Position numbers and translations under genes: made by a program
In this document: positions 36,307 to 46,112 of the stretch, piece by piece
How positions within the stretch are numbered: position 1 is the first letter of the stretch
How the letters are laid out: every line of letters begins with the position of its first letter
Assembly: GCA_029260575.1 (NCBI GenBank)
Contig: JAJDDB010000002.1
Location: 1-64,000, forward strand
DNA length: 64,000 nt
Source: Phycisphaerales bacterium
GTDB lineage: Bacteria > Planctomycetota > Phycisphaerae > Phycisphaerales > SM1A02
Direction: 5' to 3'
Notes under the pieces: model-generated
Seen by the model: only the letters and a program-made list of their open reading frames with translations
What the model was told of the DNA's origin: nothing
The model's database searches: none

Positions 36307-37424
36307 TGCGCGAGGGACACATCGAATCGCGCGCAGTGTGTTGTAGCGTGCTATTGCTGCTGCTGATGCTCACGCGTTTGGTGAGTGCTGAAGTGGTTGA
36401 ACGACGTGGAGCCCAGCCGCCGCTTGAAGGCAACGTGTTCCTGATTGATGACAATGCAGTCACTGTGCGCAGTGCATCCGGTGCTACGCAGGTCGTGCCG
36501 TGGGATCGCGTGCGCGACGTGCAGCTTGACCGTCATGATCCCACGTTGGAATCCCGGCTTGAGACGGCCGAGCGGCTGTGGCGCGGGCGTTCACGCCTCG
36601 AACGCGGCGACTCTACGCTGGCAGAACCGCTGTTTGAACGATTGTTCGAGACATATCGCGGCAGCACCCACGAGACCGCTCTGGTTGTGGCCGAAGGATT
36701 GTTGCGCTGCCGATTGAGTCGCATGGCAAATGAGACCGCGGTCGTACCTGCGCTGGAAGTGATGCGTCTTCGTCGCGCGGGTGTTGAAACGACAAGTTAC
36801 GTTTCACTTGACTCGATTCTTGATCCGGAGACCGGCTTATGCATGTTGCTGCCGCCGGTGTGGATTGACGATCGCGCACTCCGCGCAATGGAACGAGAAT
36901 TGGCTGTCTACGATGCACACGACGATAACGTACTGGCGATCGCAGCGATGTACCGTCGTGCTGCTCGGCAACAGCTCGGCCTGGAGCCGATCGCTCTTGG
37001 CGAACAAATCGATGATGATGCTGTCCAACACGAAGCAGTGAAACTTCTTGAATTGATCTTGTCCGTCGATGACGTGGACCGTCCAACTGCCATCGTAGCC
37101 CGAAGCCGATTAACTGGACGTCTGCAAACGATGGAAAGTTGGTCGCAGGGGTGGGCGCGATACGCTCTTGGCTCGTCGCTCGTCAACGAGAGAAAACTCG
37201 ATGCGCAATTATCCGGTCTTGTGCATCTGCTTCATTTGCCTGCATCGAGCAGGTTTCGCGATCAATCCTACCTCGCCGGTCTTGCGCTTTCGACTGCAGC
37301 CGACGCGCTTGAAAAACTGGACGATGCGCAAGGTGCGCACGTTCTCCGAGCTGAAATACTTTCGCGGTATCCCGGCCATCCTGTCAATCGCATCAACACG
37401 CAATACGCTCAGCGTGCTCAGTAG
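36303..37424 (+). CDS. Exported protein of unknown function
   Basis: A 373-residue protein with an N-terminal signal (VCCSVLLLLLMLTRLVSAE). Residues about 35-75 form a beta-rich segment (GNVFLIDDNAVTVRSASGAT, VVPWDRVRDVQLD) like that at the start of other exported planctomycete proteins. The rest is alpha-helical and TPR-like. The ATG lies in ATGATG over the stop of the VWA gene. Its place before exbB/exbD suggests a periplasmic component of that system. Confidence 0.72.
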   Translation: MMREGHIESRAVCCSVLLLLLMLTRLVSAEVVERRGAQPPLEGNVFLIDDNAVTVRSASGATQVVPWDRVRDVQLDRHDPTLESRLETAERLWRGRSRLERGDSTLAEPLFERLFETYRGSTHETALVVAEGLLRCRLSRMANETAVVPALEVMRLRRAGVETTSYVSLDSILDPETGLCMLLPPVWIDDRALRAMERELAVYDAHDDNVLAIAAMYRRAARQQLGLEPIALGEQIDDDAVQHEAVKLLELILSVDDVDRPTAIVARSRLTGRLQTMESWSQGWARYALGSSLVNERKLDAQLSGLVHLLHLPASSRFRDQSYLAGLALSTAADALEKLDDAQGAHVLRAEILSRYPGHPVNRINTQYAQRAQ

Positions 37425-37436
37425 AGGAACTCCCGT

Positions 37437-38243
37437 ATGAACATTTTGTTGGCGGTACCCTCGACAGCCGCGCAAGCCGCTGGTGATGACGCAGGAACGT
37501 CCTGGCTGCAAACCATTCAGGCCGGCGGTGTTGTTGGATATCTGATTATCGGTTTGAGCATCGTCGCAGTCGGGTTGATGATCATGCATTTCGTGCAGAT
37601 TCGCCGCAACGCACTGCTCCCGCCGATGCAGCTCGAGACGCTCGACACCATGCTTTCGCAAGGAGACGTCTCGTCGGCATTGAAGTTCTGCATGGATCCG
37701 GACAACGACTCATACGTCACGAGAATTCTCTCCGCCGGTTTGACACGATTCCAGAAATCAGCCTTCGGCGCATTCGAAATCAAGAATGCGCTTGAAGAAG
37801 CCGGCGAAGAGCAGACCGCACGTCTGTATCGATCAACCGACGGGCTTGGCGTCATTGGCGCAATTGCGCCGTTGATGGGACTTCTCGGAACCGTCATGGG
37901 CATGGTTGGTGCGTTTGAATCCATCAGCCGAACCGCGGGGTCCAATCATGAGAAACTGGCATCGAACATCAGCCTCGCACTCGTGACGACGCTGCTCGGA
38001 TTGATCCTTGCGATCCCGTGTATTGCTGCATACACGTTCTTCCGCAATCGTATTGATGCGCTGGGGTCTGAAGCTGCGCTGGAGATTGAACGTCTGACGC
38101 TACATCTTGAATCGGCACACGCGCCGGGCGGCGCCGCTGCTGCTGCTGCCAAGTCGGCTGCTCCTCGGCGAGCTGCCGCGCCGCAGCCGACACCTCGGCC
38201 GGCACCTGCACCAGCCGGACGAACGGAGGGCAACGGGTCGTGA
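37437..38243 (+). CDS. exbB: MotA/TolQ/ExbB proton channel family protein
   Basis: A 268-residue inner-membrane protein with three TM segments (about 30-50, 133-158, 174-196). The conserved channel region reads GLGVIGAIAPLMGLLGTVMG, and SLALVTTLLGLILAIP holds the Thr-rich TM3. The C-terminal 40 residues are Ala/Pro/Arg-rich. With ExbD proteins it forms a proton-driven motor that powers envelope work, as in TonB or Tol systems. Two ExbD genes follow directly. No TonB-like gene is visible in the operon. Confidence 0.92.
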   Translation: MNILLAVPSTAAQAAGDDAGTSWLQTIQAGGVVGYLIIGLSIVAVGLMIMHFVQIRRNALLPPMQLETLDTMLSQGDVSSALKFCMDPDNDSYVTRILSAGLTRFQKSAFGAFEIKNALEEAGEEQTARLYRSTDGLGVIGAIAPLMGLLGTVMGMVGAFESISRTAGSNHEKLASNISLALVTTLLGLILAIPCIAAYTFFRNRIDALGSEAALEIERLTLHLESAHAPGGAAAAAAKSAAPRRAAAPQPTPRPAPAPAGRTEGNGS

Positions 38244-38668
38244 GATTTACCACACCCGCAACCAGACGCAAGCAGTTATTGATCGATATCACGTCAATGG
38301 TGGATGTCGTATTTCTCTTGATCATTTTTTTCATGACTACTGCGCAGTTCGCACGCATCACACTTGCTGAAGTTGACTTGCCCAAAGAGCGCGGCGAACA
38401 GCAGGAAGAATCAGAAGAAGCCGGACTGATCGTGAATCTGCTTCGCGATGGAACGATCATCGTCAACCAGACTGAGGTAACATATGAGGAACTTGAGAAT
38501 CTCGTGCGCGAGCAGCTTCGCCAGGAATCGACAAGTGATGCAACCAGTTTCAAGCTAATGATTCGAGCGGATCAACACGCAAAGACCACTCGGCTCAATG
38601 AATTACTGCATCTGTTTGAACAGCTTGGAATCGGTCAGGCAAAGATCGGTACGGAGGTTCCTCGCTGA
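38240..38668 (+). CDS. exbD: ExbD/TolR family protein, first copy
   Basis: A 142-residue protein with the single ExbD TM helix near residues 15-35; SMVDVVFLLIIFFMTTA contains the conserved Asp that carries protons. The periplasmic domain follows (EAGLIVNLLRDGTIIVNQ, LMIRADQHAKTTRLNELLHL). The start GTG overlaps the exbB stop (GTGA). An acidic/Gln-rich stretch (about 49-58) lies between TM and domain. Confidence 0.92.
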   Translation: MRFTTPATRRKQLLIDITSMVDVVFLLIIFFMTTAQFARITLAEVDLPKERGEQQEESEEAGLIVNLLRDGTIIVNQTEVTYEELENLVREQLRQESTSDATSFKLMIRADQHAKTTRLNELLHLFEQLGIGQAKIGTEVPR

Positions 38669-39097
38669 GTGACCATGCGTATTCGTGTCCATCCAAAACG
38701 ACGCAGGCTTGATCGTATCACGCTCAATTTGGCGAGTATGATTGATGTAACCTTCCTGCTCTTGATCTACTTTCTTGTAACCACAGTGCTGGCTCGCAAC
38801 GAAGATCGATTGACACCGAACCTACAGACCCAGCAAGAGGATGCATCCGGACAAATAAGTGACTTTCAACCACAGGTCGTCAAGGTCTTGCTTGTGAACG
38901 AGCAACCGGTCTATCAGATCGGCACGCGCAGTTTTTCCGATCGTGATTCGCTTCAGACCGCGCTACGAGATCTACCCAAGACCGAGGGTGTATTCATCAA
39001 TGTGTCGGATAAAGTCGATGTGGGATTCGCAGTTACAGCAATGCAGGTGGCCAGAGATGTCGGATTTGAACAGGTGACGTATGTCCCTGAGAACTAG
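38669..39097 (+). CDS. exbD: ExbD/TolR family protein, second copy
   Basis: A 142-residue protein starting at GTG 38669 (or ATG 38675), immediately after the stop of the first ExbD gene. The TM helix NLASMIDVTFLLLIYFLVTT again has the proton-path Asp. The periplasmic domain (VVKVLLVNEQPVYQIGTRSF, FINVSDKVDVGFAVTAMQVA) is divergent from the first copy, suggesting a heteromeric stator. Its last 17 bases overlap the next gene. Confidence 0.9.
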   Translation: MTMRIRVHPKRRRLDRITLNLASMIDVTFLLLIYFLVTTVLARNEDRLTPNLQTQQEDASGQISDFQPQVVKVLLVNEQPVYQIGTRSFSDRDSLQTALRDLPKTEGVFINVSDKVDVGFAVTAMQVARDVGFEQVTYVPEN

Positions 39098-41714
39098 GCC
39101 AGCTTTGTATGTCCTTTTTGCTGGCGCGCTGCTTGCGACGCTATGTGTCGGCGGGGAAAACGCAAACGCTGATGACGTTGCAGTCTATCTCGCTGAGCGT
39201 GATCTGATTCAGGTTCTGGCAGTACATCTGGAGCAGCAACTGGCAGAAGTTGACGGCGAGCAGCGCGATGAATTGCTTCGCGCGCTCGCTGATCTCTATG
39301 CAGAACTTCTCGAAACAACAGCAAACGATGACCTGCGCGAAACCTTGGAGAAACGTGGCCGTGCGATCCTGGCCGAAGCGCCACCGGAAGGGGCGGACGG
39401 GTTGCGGCTCGCGCTGCTGCGCGGGCCGTACCGATTGGCTGAGCGCATCGCTGAACAGCATCGACTTCGTCTTGCTGATGAAGAAAAGCTCGAACATGCC
39501 CGCAAGTCACTCAACGAAACCATTCCCGAACTGCTGCTTATGGTGCAGCGGGCCGACGCAACAGCCGAATTGGCACGTCGTCGACTGTCACGTGCGGGAA
39601 GCCGTGAGGCAACAGAGTGGTCAGCTCACGCGGAGCGGGCAGAACAACAATCCAACCAGACGCGTTTTCTGGCTGCATGGGCGCTCTACTACCAAGCGTA
39701 CTTATCAAACCAGCCCAGAAGTGCGACCCAGGCAGAAGAACTCTTTGGTGAGTTGCTGGACCCGCAGGTTTCGAACATACGGCCCGAAGCTGTGTCCGTT
39801 GACCTGCGCGCAGTGGAATCATTTGCGCGTTCCATACTGGGAATGGCGCTGTGTCGTTCATTGACGTCAACTTCAGTAGAAGCAATGCGCTGGCTCGCGC
39901 TGCTTGAACATAACATGACCGTTGCGTCACTGCGCGATCAGGTGCCGGTCTGGTCAATGGTGATCCATCTGGAACACGATGAATTTCGGCAGGCTCGGGC
40001 CGTTATGCTTGATGCAACCGGCAGTGAGGAGACTCCACCGACGTTGTGGTTGCGGTTGCTGGCGGTACACAGCGCTGAAGACGAAAACTACGATGTTGCA
40101 GCTGTAGAAAATGTGCGCCTCGCTGTGACCGGATTAGCAGCATCAGGAGAGTTGGAACATGTCCTTGATCTAGCCCGCAAGTACGGCGACGACCTTCTCG
40201 GCAGTTCCGGATTTGCAATGCACTATGTCAATGGTCTGCTGCTGTATCAGCGAGCTCGGGAAACACATGGCACTGAGAATCCACCAGCCAATGATGAGGC
40301 ATCAGCGCTGTACGCAGAAGCTGCAGACGCATTCGAGCTTGCAATCAACGAGGGAGATGCCAAGGAATACGAATCTGCAGCCGCCGGAAGCCTGCGTCTG
40401 ATCGGGCTGTGCAGGTACTATCGCGGCGACTTTCTCAGCGCGAGAGATGCATTCGTGCAGGCATCTCAGCGCTTGCCAATGGAGCAGGCAGCTGAGGCGC
40501 TTTGGATGGCCATTTCATCGCTGGATCAGGTAGTGCGCGCAGGGGATAATGCGCAACTGCGTAGCCAGTTGCACGAATTGATCGATGAATTCCTGAACAG
40601 ATTCCCGTCGAACAGACATGCGCCGACTCTTGTGGTTCGACGTGCTGCGACATCTCGTGACGCTGATCTCTCAATAGTTGACGAGTTGTTGGCCATTCCA
40701 TCAGGCAGTGCGTCGTATGCAGAAGCTCGGCGCAGAGCTGCGGATATGTTGTATAGGTTGTTTCGCACGCAACGTGGTGACGATCGCGCCGCAACAGGTA
40801 ACAGATTTCTCAATGTCGTTGTCCCGCAGATCAACGATGCGTTTCCGGCCAATAGCGCTCACAATGATGAATTGTCGTCGCTGCTGGTGCTGATTCGCCA
40901 GACGCTTGAAGTCGCTCTGACGAGAGGTGTGGAGCGTCTTGCAGCAGCCAACGAGGCTTTTGACGCAATTGAATCAGTTCGTACAATAAACTTGGTTGCG
41001 ATTGATAAACATAAATCTGAATTTGCGTTTCGCAGATTACAATTCGCAATTCTGCACGATGTTCTTCCGAATGCTGTGCTACAGGCTGATGAACTTTGGA
41101 CCATTGACCCCATGGGGCAATGGGCTTTGCTGGCATCCAGGGCAATGTTTCAGCATATCAACAATCTGGTTGAAACCAACACGCTTAATCGTGTCGATCA
41201 AATGCATGAGTTGCAGTTACTCGTGCGGTTCGGCGGTCGGGTCCTGCGTGAATACGAAGATGATGACGACGCGCTGAACGACAGGACAATTCTTTCATAC
41301 CATGCAATTGTTGCAGCTGCCGCCATGCGCCTCTGGGAGCACAATAATGACGATACAATGGGGCGGAGAGCACTCTTTCTCTATGAAGAGAAACTCTTGG
41401 AGAAGAGATCCAACAACGCGGGCTTTCTTCGGGCAGCGGGTCTGCTTGGCGAGCACTTCCAGCGAACGGAGTTAGCACTCAATAGTTGGCGGCGACTTGT
41501 GGCCGGGCTTCCCGTACAGAGTGAAGAGTGGTTCGAAGCGAAATTTCATGTGCTGTCCATACTTGAGCATACTGATGTTGACGTTGCGCGAGCTGTCATG
41601 AAACAGCACAAACTCCTGAATCCGAACTACGGTCCAGATCCATGGGGAGCGAGGCTGCGCGCGATCGACAAGCGCATCAGCGAAGATGCCCTTGTAGAGG
41701 GAGCGACCGGGTGA
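39081..41714 (+). CDS. Large exported TPR-like repeat protein
   Basis: An 877-residue protein with an N-terminal signal (LYVLFAGALLATLCVGG). The rest is almost all alpha-helical with TPR-like repeats, for example EASALYAEAADAFELAINEG and CRYYRGDFLSARDAFVQASQ. No enzymatic motif is seen. Its start overlaps exbD and its stop overlaps the next ATG (TGATG), so translation is coupled. It is a likely periplasmic scaffold of the ExbB/ExbD machine. Confidence 0.78.
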   Translation: MSLRTRPALYVLFAGALLATLCVGGENANADDVAVYLAERDLIQVLAVHLEQQLAEVDGEQRDELLRALADLYAELLETTANDDLRETLEKRGRAILAEAPPEGADGLRLALLRGPYRLAERIAEQHRLRLADEEKLEHARKSLNETIPELLLMVQRADATAELARRRLSRAGSREATEWSAHAERAEQQSNQTRFLAAWALYYQAYLSNQPRSATQAEELFGELLDPQVSNIRPEAVSVDLRAVESFARSILGMALCRSLTSTSVEAMRWLALLEHNMTVASLRDQVPVWSMVIHLEHDEFRQARAVMLDATGSEETPPTLWLRLLAVHSAEDENYDVAAVENVRLAVTGLAASGELEHVLDLARKYGDDLLGSSGFAMHYVNGLLLYQRARETHGTENPPANDEASALYAEAADAFELAINEGDAKEYESAAAGSLRLIGLCRYYRGDFLSARDAFVQASQRLPMEQAAEALWMAISSLDQVVRAGDNAQLRSQLHELIDEFLNRFPSNRHAPTLVVRRAATSRDADLSIVDELLAIPSGSASYAEARRRAADMLYRLFRTQRGDDRAATGNRFLNVVVPQINDAFPANSAHNDELSSLLVLIRQTLEVALTRGVERLAAANEAFDAIESVRTINLVAIDKHKSEFAFRRLQFAILHDVLPNAVLQADELWTIDPMGQWALLASRAMFQHINNLVETNTLNRVDQMHELQLLVRFGGRVLREYEDDDDALNDRTILSYHAIVAAAAMRLWEHNNDDTMGRRALFLYEEKLLEKRSNNAGFLRAAGLLGEHFQRTELALNSWRRLVAGLPVQSEEWFEAKFHVLSILEHTDVDVARAVMKQHKLLNPNYGPDPWGARLRAIDKRISEDALVEGATG

Positions 41715-44700
41715 TGGCTCAGCCGCTGCAACGATTTCTCGGCCTTGATGATGCGAATGATGCACGTGGAATGCTAGGGCTACCTGCAGAGACTCTGTCG
41801 TTGCCACAGGTTGACGCTGCACTGCGCAGACAGCTTGCTCGAATTCATAAGCATCCGGATGGCAACAGCGCCGAGGGTGATCTCGTCAAACAACTGATCC
41901 GAGATGCAGCGCAGAAGGTCAAACTTGAACTCATTCAAAAGCGGCAGGCTGCTCCGCAGCAACCATCTGCTGCTCAACAGTCGCCAGCCACTGAAAAGGC
42001 GATTCCAACAAGCCCGCCGGCACGAATACACCAACGGGCGGTACAGCAAAGCCGCGCAAGGCCGGCGATTCAACTGACAGATTTTGATCGGGCTGTGCTT
42101 GCGGTACTGGTCGGGTGCGGCGGCTGGAATGCGGAATGTCGATCGCGTCTTGTCGCATTGTCTTCCGTCTATGGCGTTTCGGTACAGGGACTGATGCGTG
42201 TCATAACTGGCTTAAGCAATTATGCCCGCAGTGGTGGAGCCCGCCTGGGTGTCGCAGAAATCGCAGGCGACGAATCGCGCATGGCTGCGCCGTCGGTTTC
42301 TATCCCGGATTCGGTCGATGAAGCGTCGGATTTACTTAGTCGATTATTGCCCGAGATCAAGGAAGATTCGCTGTGGTCACGCATGAAGCTGATCGTCCTT
42401 TTCAGCATCATCACGATCATCGCAACTCTTCTGGTGCTGCGCGTTTTGTTGACGGACGCGACGCCGCGCAACAGCGGTTTTGAATCGACTGTGAAAGCAC
42501 AGATCGATGCCTCCGGCAGTAACGGATCGCCGGAGACGGCGATGCCTGTGTCACGGCGAGCATCTGCTGGCGTGGTCGGTCCTGCGGAGTTTACAGATCC
42601 GCCGACATTTCTGGGTTCGGGTGTGCCTATGGAAGTGGTTGACGCTGCTGATGAAGCGCCGGGCCTGGCCGATCAATTTGATCTGATCGCCAGGCAACTG
42701 ACTGTAAATGATCAACCCGCTGAGGCAGTCAATCGCAACTGGGCCGTGTCGGTGGAAACCATAGCCCGCGGCTGGTTGCTTGCAGATCAGGCAACTTGCG
42801 CGTCCATTCGTTCGACGATATTTGATGCGCTGTTCGCAGCGTCTCGACAACCATCAATCAGTGATGACTTGCTCGGCGAATTTATGCCGCCGTCCGGCAA
42901 CCTTGCTGATCCAATTGATGTGGTGCGCGGAACCTATCGAGCGGGGATGCTTGGTCAGATTGCTGGCGCCAACTTGCCGCCGATTGTGACAGAACGCGCG
43001 CGAAGCATGCTTGATATTGCAGTTGGAACCGCAAGTGAACCCGGTCTGACAACGTTTGAAGGTGCGGCGAGGAAGTGGCTGATTCAATCGCTGCCGAACA
43101 TGGTTGAACGAGCAGGTTATGACTCGCGAGCCTTTGACTATTGGGAGTTATGGATTTCAGTCGTTCGCGCAGTGCATGATGATGCTGCAGCAACTCTCAC
43201 AGAGGCGCAGGTCGACGATGCATATCTTCGGGCGCTGATTGCGGTGCTGTATACAGAACCAGATCTCACAATAGATAATCCGCCTGCTCGAATTGTCGGC
43301 AGACTGGTTCGACTTCTCGATGTTGAGTCCAATCCAACTGTTCGCGACAGTGTGTTGGCGTTGTTCGAAAACGAACGTATATCCGCACAGGATCTGTGGA
43401 TTCTCACGAGCATCCTGCTGGAGTATCGAGATCAACCTTGGATGTCCGATGACCTTGCATTGCCGCCAAATGCTGATATTCCGCACCGGCGGCGCATCGC
43501 TGCACGTTGGCGTGCGCAGTGGCCCGAGCCAGCAGCGCTGCAGTATGAAGCTCGTAACGGCATCGGCGACCGATTGAACGTCGATACGGAGTTGTATACC
43601 AGATGGAATTCTGCACTTACCGCACTCTCCAATCCGCAAGACGACGCATCAGATTTTGAACAACTGCGACACATCATCGCATTGAGCCTACTCAACGAAG
43701 CTGCGGGAGCGATGATGCGGCAGGATGTCGCTACTGCCGGTGATATTCTGGATGGCCTTACAGATGATCTACTCGCCTCAGCATCCTCGCCTGATGATCA
43801 GGGCATCACAGCGCGCAGGCAGCAGCCATCGGTGGTTCGGCTGCGTCCGGGTCAAGCCCTTGGTTTTGATGGACAATGGGCTGCGCAATACGAACAAGCA
43901 GCGCGAAACACTGGTGAGAAGCTGAATCTGCTTGGCGCGTTGCGCAACAGCGCAGGAACAGACCTTGGCCCGATAGATGCACGTGTGTTTATTGCTGAGG
44001 TGTATCGAGGATCACCGCAGGACGTTCGGGCACTTGCGCAGTCTGTCCTTGTTGATCAGTTCGCAACCGGTCCGCGGGTTGCCCTGGAACTTCTCGACCA
44101 ATCGATGCATGCACCCGCATCACGAGAACTGCGTGATGCGATCATAAAGCTCACGAGTCAGCCACTTCCGCCGGCCCGAGCACCGTCCTGGCCAGTCAAG
44201 TTGAGGTTTGCGATTGTGGAACATGCACTTGCGTTGCAGCTTTCAAATTCAAATGCAATTAACGATGCAGCAGTAATCCTTTCAGATACATACTGCAATC
44301 GAGCGAAACAAATCGCTCGCACCTCGATCGCGACCATAGACACGAGTGATCCTGCCATAGCCGCGGCTCAATTGCGCGATGCATGGCAATCTGTCGCAGC
44401 GAATCTTATCTCTACAGCACCGACGCCTGATGACCTTCCGGGACTTGCGCGAAGACATGATGTGCGGCTGAATCTGGTTCGCGGCCCTGTGCAACATTTT
44501 GTTGCCAATCAGATTGCGATCGCTGAATTACTTGCATTCGTCACGACTGCCGAGCGCCCTGCCAGTCGTGACACGGTCGTAACGCTTCTTCGTTGGTCGG
44601 CTCTAATTCGCTCAAATGAGGATTCCGTTCTTGATCAGTCCATTGCGGCTGAACAGGTAACTGCGAGATTGTGGCAAGTTCGAATGGGTGCAACAGCAGA

Positions 44701-44734
44701 CGCTACGCAAAGTAGCGAGGAGGATGCGCGATGA
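41714..44734 (+). CDS. Large membrane protein with N-terminal J-like domain
   Basis: The protein is 1006 residues from ATG 41714, which overlaps the preceding stop. The first 70 residues resemble a J domain: helix (SLPQVDAALRRQLARIHK) ending in HPD (47-49), then LVKQLIRDAAQKVKLELI. A Gln/Ala/Pro-rich linker, a short helical domain (about 121-180) and one TM helix (224-246) follow. The remaining 750 residues are helical and probably outside the cytoplasm. An HPD motif usually recruits DnaK. The link between a cytoplasmic J-like domain and an ExbB/ExbD operon is unusual. Confidence 0.75.
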   Translation: MAQPLQRFLGLDDANDARGMLGLPAETLSLPQVDAALRRQLARIHKHPDGNSAEGDLVKQLIRDAAQKVKLELIQKRQAAPQQPSAAQQSPATEKAIPTSPPARIHQRAVQQSRARPAIQLTDFDRAVLAVLVGCGGWNAECRSRLVALSSVYGVSVQGLMRVITGLSNYARSGGARLGVAEIAGDESRMAAPSVSIPDSVDEASDLLSRLLPEIKEDSLWSRMKLIVLFSIITIIATLLVLRVLLTDATPRNSGFESTVKAQIDASGSNGSPETAMPVSRRASAGVVGPAEFTDPPTFLGSGVPMEVVDAADEAPGLADQFDLIARQLTVNDQPAEAVNRNWAVSVETIARGWLLADQATCASIRSTIFDALFAASRQPSISDDLLGEFMPPSGNLADPIDVVRGTYRAGMLGQIAGANLPPIVTERARSMLDIAVGTASEPGLTTFEGAARKWLIQSLPNMVERAGYDSRAFDYWELWISVVRAVHDDAAATLTEAQVDDAYLRALIAVLYTEPDLTIDNPPARIVGRLVRLLDVESNPTVRDSVLALFENERISAQDLWILTSILLEYRDQPWMSDDLALPPNADIPHRRRIAARWRAQWPEPAALQYEARNGIGDRLNVDTELYTRWNSALTALSNPQDDASDFEQLRHIIALSLLNEAAGAMMRQDVATAGDILDGLTDDLLASASSPDDQGITARRQQPSVVRLRPGQALGFDGQWAAQYEQAARNTGEKLNLLGALRNSAGTDLGPIDARVFIAEVYRGSPQDVRALAQSVLVDQFATGPRVALELLDQSMHAPASRELRDAIIKLTSQPLPPARAPSWPVKLRFAIVEHALALQLSNSNAINDAAVILSDTYCNRAKQIARTSIATIDTSDPAIAAAQLRDAWQSVAANLISTAPTPDDLPGLARRHDVRLNLVRGPVQHFVANQIAIAELLAFVTTAERPASRDTVVTLLRWSALIRSNEDSVLDQSIAAEQVTARLWQVRMGATADATQSSEEDAR

Positions 44735-45516
44735 ATCAATTTCGATTGTTTCTCATTACAACCATCGCGATGGTCTTTGTGTTGCACCTGTCCAGCCGAG
44801 CAAGCGCACCGACGACATCCTCGATCGCGAATTGGACATTGCGGCTGGAGCAACTTGATCCGGCAAGGCCATTGAAGTATTTCGAATTAGCTGAGGAGAT
44901 CGCAGACGAAGCTGACAACACAGAGTTACTGGATGTCGCTCGACATCTGTTCGCGCTCAGCGGAGCTTTGGACACGCAGCGCCTCGGGCAAAGTTCTGCG
45001 CTTGCCCTGGCTGATATGGAACAAGATCGCACAGCGAAACGGCGCCTGCTTGCACTGGCCTCGCTGCTTGATCCATTCTCAACCGGTTCAATGGGCGGCG
45101 TTGCCGATCGCAGGATGACTGTCGAATCTCTGCAATCCATAGGCGAGATCTTGAGTCTCTATCGCAATGGACGCGGGCCGCAGGCGATTGCAATCCTGAC
45201 AGATTCAGATGTGGCTGCTGTACTGCAGCGTCATGGCCATCTTCTGCCCGGCGGGTACAACCAATTTCTGCAGGACTGCCGAATTTACAAAGCGGATCTT
45301 CGTCCGAAACTTACAGATGGAGAACTGATTCGCATGCTTCAGTTGGAAGCGGCGCTACTTGCAGGTGACGAGCGGCGATGGGCAAGTGACTTGCTTGTGG
45401 AAGGCAAGGACCCATTAATCGAAATCGATCCGCAGCGCATCGATGAAACACTCAACGTCGATGTAAGCAAAAGCATCTATCGCGCAGGACAATGGACTTC
45501 GCCCACAGGTTCGTGA
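44731..45516 (+). CDS. Exported helical protein of unknown function
   Basis: A 261-residue protein with a signal peptide (FLITTIAMVFVLHLSSRASA). The mature part is helical and acidic, with repeats like YFELAEEIADEADNTELLDV. The ATG overlaps the previous stop (ATGA); it is the last gene of the eight-gene operon. No motif identifies a role; periplasmic partner of the preceding proteins is an inference from position. Confidence 0.72.
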   Translation: MNQFRLFLITTIAMVFVLHLSSRASAPTTSSIANWTLRLEQLDPARPLKYFELAEEIADEADNTELLDVARHLFALSGALDTQRLGQSSALALADMEQDRTAKRRLLALASLLDPFSTGSMGGVADRRMTVESLQSIGEILSLYRNGRGPQAIAILTDSDVAAVLQRHGHLLPGGYNQFLQDCRIYKADLRPKLTDGELIRMLQLEAALLAGDERRWASDLLVEGKDPLIEIDPQRIDETLNVDVSKSIYRAGQWTSPTGS

Positions 45517-45529
45517 GAATATTCGTGCG

Positions 45530-45982
45530 TCAGCCGACGGCCTTGGTTGCAAGATGATCGAGCTTGCGCGCGACCAGATCCTGCAGATCATCAATCAGAT
45601 GCGGAGGGTTGAGCGACCAGATACCCCAGTTCGTGTCGAACGGCTCTCGAGCCAGATCAAGACCATCGCGAACAGTTCGTTTCAACTTGCGGCCGGCAAG
45701 TAACTCGGCCAAGTCAGGGTCCAGCGGTATTGCAAGCTGGACATCTTCAGGATTCGGGATCAACATTGCCACCGGGTCATCAGCCCCGCTGGTTCGATAG
45801 ACGATGCTCCATTTCCATGCTTGGCCGAACCAGTCGACCGACTCGTTGCATTCATCAAGTTGGAGCAAACGCTTGCGCATTCGATCTAGAATGCGCATCG
45901 TTTCACGGTCCAGTGACTTACGCAGTTGATCGATGGTTGGCTTGTTAAAACGATCTTCCCAGACCGGACGCTCATACTGCAC
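45530..45982 (-). CDS. Conserved hypothetical protein
   Basis: A 150-residue soluble protein. The centre (ESVDWFGQAWKWSIVYRTSG, VAMLIPNPEDVQLAIPLD) suggests a compact alpha/beta domain. It faintly recalls DUF3788/YdhG-like proteins, but I cannot support a family. It converges on the operon end with a 13-base gap, and codon use resembles the neighbours. The start at ATG 45982 lacks a strong ribosome site. Confidence 0.6.
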   Translation of the reverse strand: MQYERPVWEDRFNKPTIDQLRKSLDRETMRILDRMRKRLLQLDECNESVDWFGQAWKWSIVYRTSGADDPVAMLIPNPEDVQLAIPLDPDLAELLAGRKLKRTVRDGLDLAREPFDTNWGIWSLNPPHLIDDLQDLVARKLDHLATKAVG

Positions 45983-46112
45983 TGTGTTTGGCCCCTGTTC
46001 GTATAACCACGCAATCAGATGTATGAATCCGCATACACCGAATAACGAGAAGTGAATAATAGCCTCCCTCGATAGTTAGAGTCTCTTCTTAGGCCGGTTT
46101 TTTCACTCCTGA

